A stretch of DNA of 5,316 nucleotides from CAZCWX01 sp964502465 (GTDB taxonomy: Bacteria; Desulfobacterota; Binatia; Bin18): NCBI GenBank assembly GCA_964502465.1, contig CAZCWX010000279.1:1-5316 (forward strand), given 5' to 3'. Position numbers and translations under genes: made by a program. This document shows positions 1 to 4,904 of this stretch, one piece after another (position 1 is the first letter of the stretch; every line of letters starts with the position of its first letter). Under the pieces are notes generated by a model. The model saw nothing but the letters and a program-made list of their open reading frames with translations. It did not search any database and was not told the origin of the DNA.

Positions 1-34
1 GCAGGGATAGAGTGAGGGAAAATCCTTCCTCCCA

Positions 35-40
35 TATAAA
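35..40 (+). promoter_or_regulatory. possible -10 element (TATAAA) upstream of the gasdermin-like gene
   Basis: TATAAA lies in a short A/T-rich stretch about 29 bases before the ATG at 70, a plausible distance for a short leader. No convincing TTGACA-like -35 box is seen 16-18 bases upstream; that region reads GTGAGG or similar. The call is therefore weak, and the true promoter may lie outside the window. Confidence 0.2.
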
Positions 41-69
41 TCCCATAACCAACTTTAGAGGAGACCAAT

Positions 70-750
70 ATGGCACAGGCAGACAAAACGTATCTGAACG
101 AACTACAGAAGCAGTGGGGCTATTTGGCAGCGTGGCCCCCCACCGCTGAGACACGCAACTTAGGTGACTACGGCGATGTGCGACAATCCAATGATTTTGT
201 GTGGCTTGGAAACATTCGCAAGTGGGTGCCCCAGAAAGCATCTTCGAGAACGACTGGCTCAATGTACTACGTGAGCACTGGGGTACGTGTGTTCAAGGCT
301 GACTTTGGAGTAGCAGATGTGACCAAGCAGGCGTCAGTCGACATCAAGATCACCTTTGAGAAGAAGTCGTCGATCTTCTTTCTGGCCCAGCAAACGACAA
401 CTGTCACTACGCAGAATCTTGAACAGGTTGGCGACAGAATAGTTGATATCTATAAACAAAAAGGCAACGACTGGAAGCTGAGCTATGTGTGGAATACCGA
501 GGTCGTCAAAGCTGATGTCTTGACCGTGTTGATTGCGCTTAAATCCGGAGTCAGCGTCACGCTCTCGGGAAGGCTGCCCATTTCGTACCAAGGCGTCCCT
601 GTGGCGAATCTCGATCTACGTAATTTCTCAGTGGCAAAAAACGCCTCGAGTGTGTCATTCTTTCATGGGGCTCATGCCACTCCACTGTTCCGTTCCTACA
701 GGGTGAAAGATCCCATCACGAAGAAAGCGTATTACACAGAATACAAATAG
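70..750 (+). CDS. gasdermin-like protein, minimal and cysteine-free (tentative)
   Basis: This 226-residue protein has no signal peptide and no obvious transmembrane helix, so it is probably cytoplasmic. The start is supported by AGAGGAG at 57-63, six bases before the ATG. The order of features recalls the bacterial gasdermin pore-forming fold. There is an N-terminal helix (about residues 7-18) ending in a GY-containing turn, then an LGDYG...LGNI segment (31-49). Alternating-polarity strands follow (QASVDIKITF, SSIFFLAQQTTTV, 87-112), then a helix with NLEQVGDRIVDIY (116-128). Next come a Trp and a strand NTEVVKADVLTVLIAL (142-157), a GVSVTLSG strand, and a late TPLF motif (204-207). Gasdermins oligomerise into membrane pores after proteolysis removes a C-terminal inhibitory piece. 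Bacterial members usually run somewhat longer and carry an acylated N-terminal Cys; this protein has no Cys at all. It resembles the shape of fungal RCD-1 more than a protease-gated member. The assignment is by pattern memory, not by a search; an unrelated beta-rich protein remains possible. Confidence 0.5.
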   Translation: MAQADKTYLNELQKQWGYLAAWPPTAETRNLGDYGDVRQSNDFVWLGNIRKWVPQKASSRTTGSMYYVSTGVRVFKADFGVADVTKQASVDIKITFEKKSSIFFLAQQTTTVTTQNLEQVGDRIVDIYKQKGNDWKLSYVWNTEVVKADVLTVLIALKSGVSVTLSGRLPISYQGVPVANLDLRNFSVAKNASSVSFFHGAHATPLFRSYRVKDPITKKAYYTEYK

Positions 751-752
751 GG

Positions 753-780
753 GTGGGCCCACGGGGCGCTCAGCGCCCCG
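753..780. repeat. two abutting palindromes just after the gasdermin-like gene; possible hairpin terminator
   Basis: GTGGGCCCAC (753-762) is a perfect 10-bp palindrome. It shares its last base with a second inverted repeat of 9-bp arms, CGGGGCGCT (762-770) and AGCGCCCCG (772-780), with one base between. The very GC-rich stem lies 12 bases past the stop and could terminate or pause transcription or protect the 3' end. No T-run follows, so it is not a canonical intrinsic terminator. Because the arms are nearly contiguous, a dyad protein-binding site is an alternative. Confidence 0.5.
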
Positions 781-863
781 CGTCAGTTCAAGGTCGGCGT
801 CAGCGAGTCCCCAACCCTCACCTGCGCGTAAAGTGCGCAAAAAAACCAGAAAAGGAATAACAT

Positions 864-2213
864 ATGACAAAGACACAGTGCATTGTGAAAGACACGTTCG
901 CTCTCAATGGTGAACGTGACGTGATCCTCGACCAGTTCGGCTCGTCAGCGTCGTTACCTCGCGTCCCAGTGAAGGTCTCAACCCACGAACAACTCGAGGA
1001 GCCCTGGAAGAAGTGGGTTCCGACGCTCACCCGGCATTTCACCCTCGCAGTGCTTGCCCTTACTGCAGTCGCCTTCTTTTCTGTCCCAGTCAGCGCCTTC
1101 ACGCCTCGGACCCTAAATGGTTGCACACCGATCACCTGGGCCTCGCAACCTAAGGTGGTTCTGCACATCACCGAATTCGCTGGGCCTGATTTTTTTGAGA
1201 ATCTGATCAACCTCGCGCAGCTTACCGATGCAATGAACGATGTGCACGAGCAGTTCAATCTCGCCGGCGGCACAGCCGCACAGGTGACGGCCTTCGAAGT
1301 CTCTACGGACCCATTCGTCTACAAGAGTTGGTTCGGCGGAACTGACCCTACCATCCATGTCGGCTTCACAAGCAGCACGACCGCCAATCCGGGCGGGGCG
1401 TTCTGGGATGTCGATGCGGCATGCAATATCGTCGAGGCTCATATCCAGTTCCAGGATCTTACCGCGTTCGGTTGGACGTTCAGTCACCCGGAAATGCATG
1501 ACGAACCGTACTACGATGTGACGCTCAACAATGCAGATGGCGACCGCTACTTCCGTATTAGCTACCTGCATGAGTTGTTGCACGCCTTTGGCCTTGCTCA
1601 CAGCAACGACTCGTACTCGATGTTGAACTATGGGGACCGACCCTGGGCCAACCGTGTGACGGATGACGCGATACGGCCACTGCCCGATGACGTAGAGGGC
1701 CTGCGCGCCCTGTATCCACTCGGCGGTAGTCGGATCGACGTGGCGGTACTCAACACCTGGTATGCCCCTGTGGTGCCAACCGGTACTTATCCGGCAGCCG
1801 ACCAGCAGCAACTATGCAAACCGAGTCTCGGCAGCGCATGGAACAGCGACCGCTTTGCCACCGTGTGCGGCACCTCTGGCGGTGCAGCCGGATCGACCGA
1901 GATGTACGGTGGGGATACGCTACGTACACGCTTTGCTTTTGCCAACTACTCAACTGAGAGTGTTGACGTCGTCGCACGTCTTTATTTCTCGACCGACGAC
2001 ATCTGGGACGCCGCGGACATCGCCTCAGTAACCACACGCTCGTTCAGTGTGAGCGCCAATGGTTCGTCCCAGCAGGGACGCGTATGGGAGGTGCCCTATG
2101 GACTCGCCACAGGTGACTACTACGTGATTATTCATGTAGAGGCGACAGCAACCTCGGGGACGATTGTGAGCGATTGGATTCCGCTGCGTGGCACCGTGCA
2201 TATTCATGGCTGA
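864..2213 (+). CDS. secreted or membrane-anchored matrixin-like zinc metalloprotease (metzincin)
   Basis: This 449-residue protein carries HELLHAFGLAH at residues 236-246, the extended zinc motif HExxHxxGxxH. Glu237 is the catalytic base and the three His are the zinc ligands. A Met-turn SYSMLNY (250-256) follows closely, as in metzincins. A matrixin-style DDVEGLRALYP segment (275-285) closes the domain. The catalytic domain runs from about residue 84 to 288. Residues 350-449 look like a CARDB/Ig-like beta-sandwich (FAFANYS, LYFSTDDIWDAADI, GLATGDYYVIIHV), probably an adhesion or spacing domain. The start follows AAAAGGA (850-856) with an in-frame TAA at 858-860, so no upstream start is possible. 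A Lys/Arg-flanked hydrophobic core (59-73) ends in VSA|F, suggesting cleavage after Ala78. The 58 residues before that core are unusual. No matrixin cysteine-switch motif is seen. Cys87, 187, 318 and 335 could form disulfides after export. It sits 113 bases after the gasdermin-like gene. The substrate is unknown. Confidence 0.85.
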   Translation: MTKTQCIVKDTFALNGERDVILDQFGSSASLPRVPVKVSTHEQLEEPWKKWVPTLTRHFTLAVLALTAVAFFSVPVSAFTPRTLNGCTPITWASQPKVVLHITEFAGPDFFENLINLAQLTDAMNDVHEQFNLAGGTAAQVTAFEVSTDPFVYKSWFGGTDPTIHVGFTSSTTANPGGAFWDVDAACNIVEAHIQFQDLTAFGWTFSHPEMHDEPYYDVTLNNADGDRYFRISYLHELLHAFGLAHSNDSYSMLNYGDRPWANRVTDDAIRPLPDDVEGLRALYPLGGSRIDVAVLNTWYAPVVPTGTYPAADQQQLCKPSLGSAWNSDRFATVCGTSGGAAGSTEMYGGDTLRTRFAFANYSTESVDVVARLYFSTDDIWDAADIASVTTRSFSVSANGSSQQGRVWEVPYGLATGDYYVIIHVEATATSGTIVSDWIPLRGTVHIHG

Positions 2214-2426
2214 CGCAATGGTCTGTCCCCCTTGCCGTCGGCGGTAGGTAACATGTCGCGGTCGGCGGGAATGACAGCGTGATGGGGAGGCATTGGGGGC
2301 GGCGAAGAGAAACCAACCTCATATGATCTGATTGAATCGTAGGATGGGCCATGATCACCCGACGTGACTAGGAAAGACTATACCCCAGCAGGAATTGTCA
2401 GTATTTCTTCACACGGAGGAATGTTT
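2214..2426. other. intergenic region with a short GTCGGCGG direct repeat
   Basis: I see no gene in these 213 bases. GTCGGCGG occurs at 2237-2244 and again at 2261-2268, 24 bases apart. The second copy continues into GGAATGAC, which on the other strand reads GTCATTCC. That string is familiar from dispersed repeats in several bacterial groups, but no matching inverted partner is present here. No convincing terminator for the protease gene or promoter for the next gene was found. TATACC at 2379-2384 lacks a -35 partner. Confidence 0.35.
2415..2420 (+). promoter_or_regulatory. ribosome binding site that fixes the start of the small secreted protein
   Basis: GGAGGA ends directly against an ATG at 2421, too close for efficient initiation. 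It lies six bases before a second in-frame ATG at 2427. The second ATG is therefore chosen, and it gives a clean signal peptide beginning MKR. A GTG at 2364 also lies in frame but would put a 21-residue hydrophilic tail ahead of the signal sequence and has no Shine-Dalgarno. Confidence 0.75.
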
Positions 2427-2816
2427 ATGAAACGCGCACAGTTTGGTCTTGTTGGCCTGATGCTGAGTGTATCGTTCACTTCTGTCCCTTTCGCACATGC
2501 GACTTTCACTGCTCAGAGCGCTACGAGTGCTCTCACCAACACAGAACCCTCTGTAGCAGAAAAATCGCCCGTGCGGTTCGACGGCCAATGGTTATCTGGG
2601 AACTTTGTGAAAGCAATTGCGAAGGACCCAGTCATCGCGTGGGGGATTGTGCGAGATGAAAGCGGGAACGAGGTACAGGGGGAAGTGTGGCTGATTGTCT
2701 CTAAGGGTGACAAGTTTCTCTATTATCACTTGACAGAGGAACCCAGTATTGATTCTGACCCACTGTCTTACAGCGGCTACGCGGTCAGTATCATCGCGGT
2801 CTTGATCGGATTGTAA
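2427..2816 (+). CDS. small secreted protein of unknown function with hydrophobic C-terminus
   Basis: This 129-residue protein starts with a textbook Sec signal: MKR, a hydrophobic core over residues 6-20, and probable cleavage after AHA (23-25). The mature part is about 104 residues. It opens with a Ser/Thr/Ala-rich stretch (26-46). A mixed region follows with Trp55, Trp72 and Trp88 and a strand-like GEVWLIVSKGDKFLYYHL (85-102). The last 11 residues (AVSIIAVLIGL) are almost wholly aliphatic. The protein has no Cys and no lipobox. I do not recognise the family. The tail is short for a transmembrane helix; it could be a chaperone- or membrane-binding end, a buried strand, or an aggregation-prone segment. 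It lies between two exported hydrolases, so an extracellular or periplasmic role is likely. A long hairpin follows its TAA. Start and export are well supported; the function is not. Confidence 0.75.
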   Translation: MKRAQFGLVGLMLSVSFTSVPFAHATFTAQSATSALTNTEPSVAEKSPVRFDGQWLSGNFVKAIAKDPVIAWGIVRDESGNEVQGEVWLIVSKGDKFLYYHLTEEPSIDSDPLSYSGYAVSIIAVLIGL

Positions 2817-2829
2817 GATGGTCTTGGCC

Positions 2830-2869
2830 TGGGGGAGAGGACTGGCGCAGCCTGCCCTACTCTCCCCCA
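2830..2869 (+). terminator. long hairpin after the small secreted protein gene, possible terminator
   Basis: TGGGGGAGAG (2830-2839) pairs perfectly with CTCTCCCCCA (2860-2869), a 10-bp stem around a 20-base loop. Within the loop GGC (2844-2846) can pair with GCC (2854-2856). It begins 14 bases past the TAA, a typical terminator position. The downstream sequence is CA-rich, not a T-run, so intrinsic termination is uncertain. Its right arm overlaps the first unit of the 11-bp repeat array. Confidence 0.5.
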
Positions 2870-2908
2870 CACAGATCCCACAACAATCCCACATCTTTCC
2901 CACAACTT
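2865..2908. repeat. four 11-bp phased direct repeats of YCCCACA
   Basis: The heptamer (C/T)CCCACA begins at 2865, 2876, 2887 and 2898, exactly 11 bases apart each time. The last three copies are identical TCCCACA. The four bases after each core vary (CAGA, ACAA, TCTT, ACTT). Phasing near one helical turn puts every copy on the same DNA face. The array sits between the hairpin and the start of the hydrolase gene at 2991, where an activator or repressor site would be expected. A polypyrimidine tract (TTCTCTCTG) follows. Confidence 0.6.
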
Positions 2909-2946
2909 TCTCTCTGTTGCCTGCGTATTTTTAGCAAAGACAGCAA

Positions 2947-2956
2947 TCCTGCAGGA
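2947..2956. repeat. 10-bp palindrome TCCTGCAGGA in the hydrolase leader
   Basis: TCCTGCAGGA is a perfect palindrome 34 bases before the start codon of the downstream hydrolase. The same 10-mer recurs at 4941-4950 inside the sigma-factor remnant, where it is explained by coding sequence. It could be a small dyad operator, but one short palindrome is weak evidence. Confidence 0.25.
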
Positions 2957-2978
2957 CAGTCACACTCAACACTTTTTC

Positions 2979-2984
2979 AGGAGG
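2979..2984 (+). promoter_or_regulatory. strong ribosome binding site of the hydrolase gene
   Basis: AGGAGG is a full Shine-Dalgarno core placed six bases before the ATG at 2991. It confirms that start and predicts strong translation. Confidence 0.85.
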
Positions 2985-2990
2985 TTTCCT

Positions 2991-4658
2991 ATGCGTTTAT
3001 ATTATTGGAACACTCGGCACCTTACCCTCGCGCTCACCCTCGCGCTCTCCCTCGGGGTGCCGAATATGATGATGGCGCAGCCCGCAAGTAATGACTGCAC
3101 AGACCCTTACTGGCAAGATACACTGCGCTGCCAGGCGTTCCCGACCGAGCCGCCTCAGCGGAACTTCGGCACCAGCCCAACGAACATCGCGGACATCAAG
3201 GCCTTCACCCGCGTCTTCTTGAACAATGACTTCGCAGTACGCTGCCTGGATGGCACTCGTCCGGTCATTTACGTCGATAAGGCAGTCGGTGGACCGTCGC
3301 ACAAGTGGATTTTCTCTATGCAAGGCGGTGGCTCATGCAACGCCCAGGATAGCGACGGGGACGGTGTCTTCGATAATGCTCAGGAGTGCCTCGACACCTA
3401 CGCCAACCCGGGCGAACGGAACGAGATGAGCACTGCATACGACCCACCGATGATGACCCTCAAAGGCATCCACCGCCCCGATCCTGTGCGGAACCCGGTC
3501 TTCGCGGATTACAACCGCGTGCGTGTCGAGAAATGTAGCTACGACCGCTATAACGGACGCATCGCCTACGAGGCAGTGGGGGGCTACTTCCTTAACCACA
3601 CCAAGCCAGGCGGTGCCTCCGTTGACCTCAACCTGTACCAGCAAGGTTATCTGATCATGGAAGAGGCGCTCCAGACACTAGAGAGCGGCCTCACCTACAC
3701 GACGTGGGCTGATGCAGGCACTGGCAGAGTCGTCGAAGAACAAGAGTCCCTGCCGCCACTCGCTGACGCTGAAATAGTTCTTTTCGTCGGTCACTCCGGC
3801 GGGGCCCACGGGCTCTTCCACAATATCGACCACCTCGCACAGTCGCTTGCAGACATCCCCGGATTCGCGGGCGATGTACGGGCAGTGTTTGACGCGAACT
3901 TCGTCGAGTCGATTGAAAATGAGGCGGCATTCGCGACCGACAGCACCGGCACCCCGTTAGGCGGCGATGCGTATAGTAACGTGTGGACGGGAGAAACCGA
4001 AGGCAACGGCATTCCCTTCGCCTACGATGGTGCAACGTACCACACTACTAACCCTCAGGTCGAACAGTACGACAGTTGGGCTGCAGTCTTCGACTCTTCC
4101 TGCCTCGACGCACACGCGGCTACCGGCGACGATTGGAAGTGCCGTGATCGCCACCACATCCTCTTCAACCACATCGCCACGCCGTTCTTCTTCCGCCAGG
4201 ACTTCACTGACCCAAATAAGGGGCATACCAACCACGGCAATGGGCACTCAGTATTGTGGGGAGACTGGGACAGCTATGCCCACTGCCCCGCAGGCTTCAG
4301 TCCGTGTCCACCGCTCTTCACCCTCGACGAACACCGCACTCGCCTTACCCAGCAGTTCCAGACACTTCTCGACGGTTCGCGCTCCCGGTCGGAACTCGCG
4401 ACCGGTGTGGACCCAAGCCTTGGCGGCGCCGGCTCTTTCCCCACCTTCTATGCGTGGATGCCTGACTGCGGTGTCCATAGCGGTGCCTCTAACGATGCGT
4501 CCTTCTACGACACCACGGTGTCGTACAAGACCTTCACCCACTCAATGCGTACGTGGCTCGAAGGTTTCGTGCGCGTCGGACGGTTAGGTCTCCGAGGGTG
4601 GCGGGTCGACGGTTGGGATGATGGAGCCGGGAATATCATGACGACCACCTGTCCGTAG
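2991..4658 (+). CDS. secreted pectinacetylesterase/Notum-family serine hydrolase
   Basis: This 555-residue protein is predicted to be an exported alpha/beta-hydrolase that removes acyl groups by ester hydrolysis. Plant relatives deacetylate pectin, and animal Notum removes a lipid from Wnt. The signal peptide has its core at 11-23 and likely cleavage after MMA (27-29). Family landmarks appear in order. CLDG (85-88) is followed by KWIFSMQGGGSC (105-116), the oxyanion-hole region, usually GGGWC. Then come ADYNRVRVEKC (172-182) and the nucleophile elbow GHSGGA (267-272) with Ser269. VRAVFDANF (297-304) and IATPFFFRQDFTD (395-407) follow, with Asp407 as probable triad acid. MPDCGVHSG (490-498) supplies the probable His496. 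An extra DSDGDGVFD loop (120-128) resembles a thrombospondin type-3 calcium loop. Many Cys (36, 47, 85, 116, 133, 182, 371, 384, 432, 439, 493, 554) suggest disulfides and folding outside the cytoplasm. It is longer than typical plant members. The substrate cannot be read from sequence; acetylated polysaccharide or lipid esters are candidates. Confidence 0.85.
   Translation: MRLYYWNTRHLTLALTLALSLGVPNMMMAQPASNDCTDPYWQDTLRCQAFPTEPPQRNFGTSPTNIADIKAFTRVFLNNDFAVRCLDGTRPVIYVDKAVGGPSHKWIFSMQGGGSCNAQDSDGDGVFDNAQECLDTYANPGERNEMSTAYDPPMMTLKGIHRPDPVRNPVFADYNRVRVEKCSYDRYNGRIAYEAVGGYFLNHTKPGGASVDLNLYQQGYLIMEEALQTLESGLTYTTWADAGTGRVVEEQESLPPLADAEIVLFVGHSGGAHGLFHNIDHLAQSLADIPGFAGDVRAVFDANFVESIENEAAFATDSTGTPLGGDAYSNVWTGETEGNGIPFAYDGATYHTTNPQVEQYDSWAAVFDSSCLDAHAATGDDWKCRDRHHILFNHIATPFFFRQDFTDPNKGHTNHGNGHSVLWGDWDSYAHCPAGFSPCPPLFTLDEHRTRLTQQFQTLLDGSRSRSELATGVDPSLGGAGSFPTFYAWMPDCGVHSGASNDASFYDTTVSYKTFTHSMRTWLEGFVRVGRLGLRGWRVDGWDDGAGNIMTTTCP
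3024..3054 (+). repeat. 12-base tandem duplication inside the signal-peptide coding region
   Basis: ACCCTCGCGCTC occurs at 3024-3035 and again, identically, at 3036-3047. A partial third copy TCCCTCG follows at 3048-3054. The units encode TLAL, TLAL and SLG of the hydrophobic core. Identity at the DNA level suggests recent slippage that lengthened the signal core without changing frame. Confidence 0.8.
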
Positions 4659-4811
4659 CATCTTTTCGAGGACGACGAATCTCTCCGTCAAACGAGAGCC
4701 TTCGCCTCACCCGGTGTAAGGGGACAAGCAACATGCAAAAAAATTTACTGTGATTTATACAACGATCTGTTCATCACACTAGAGCAATACACCGAGAAAG
4801 GACACAGCACA
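4659..4811. other. gap downstream of the hydrolase; includes a 6-codon mini-ORF with A7 tract
   Basis: AAGGGGA (4718-4724) is placed eight bases before an ATG at 4733, but that frame reads only MQKNLL before TGA (4751-4753). An A7 run (4737-4743) lies within it. Losing one A would join the frame to the following signal-peptide ORF. The region is A/T-rich around 4737-4760 and contains TTATAC (4755-4760) without a good -35. The hydrolase frame also stays open past its TAG up to 4902, probably by chance. Confidence 0.3.
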
Positions 4812-4904
4812 ATGAAGCCATTCCTATTTTTCTTATTGATCGCACTTCTAGCTTTGACAACAGCGCCAGTGCATGCACAGTATCCTGATGAGGCACACGG
4901 GTAG
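4812..4904 (+). CDS. 30-residue ORF consisting almost entirely of a signal peptide; likely truncated gene
   Basis: The ATG follows AAAGGA (4797-4802) at a nine-base spacing. The product has a near-ideal Sec signal: MKP, a long Phe/Leu/Ile core over residues 4-16, and a VHA|Q cleavage site at residues 20-22. After cleavage only eight residues (QYPDEAHG) remain before TAG. A signal peptide with so small a cargo suggests the 5' end of a secreted-protein gene whose remainder has been lost. Its end overlaps the beginning of an open frame that reads as a sigma-factor C-terminus in another frame, consistent with a deletion or recombination junction near 4886-4904. A genuine short secreted peptide is possible but less likely. 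Confidence 0.5.
   Translation: MKPFLFFLLIALLALTTAPVHAQYPDEAHG

Noticed and set aside
823..839. TGCGC...GCGCA inverted repeat before the metzincin gene
   Set aside because: The stem is only five base pairs with a 7-base loop. It is followed by A residues, not T residues, so it is not a terminator for either direction.
655..876. minus-strand open frame across the gap between the first two genes
   Set aside because: It mostly covers the end of the first gene and the palindromes. It has no ribosome site and no protein-like features.
1113..1811. 232-codon open frame on the minus strand
   Set aside because: It lies wholly opposite the metzincin catalytic domain, which has an unmistakable zinc motif. 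Its own translation is rich in Arg, His and Cys without a domain, and it has no ribosome site.
2128..2358. minus-strand open frame over the gap after the metzincin gene
   Set aside because: Its Pro, Arg and Ser-rich translation with scattered Cys resembles non-coding sequence, and it overlaps the protease C-terminus.
3967..4587. 206-codon + strand open frame inside the hydrolase gene
   Set aside because: The translation is Ser/Thr/Arg/Pro-rich low-complexity sequence typical of an off-frame reading. The hydrolase frame carries the conserved Asp and His motifs across the same bases.
4656..4904. Readthrough of the hydrolase TAG into the signal-peptide ORF, or general TAG reassignment
   Set aside because: The frame does stay open, but past the next TAG (4902) it becomes Cys/Arg/Ser-rich and not protein-like until a TGA. 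The hydrolase is already complete at its TAG. General reassignment is not supported.
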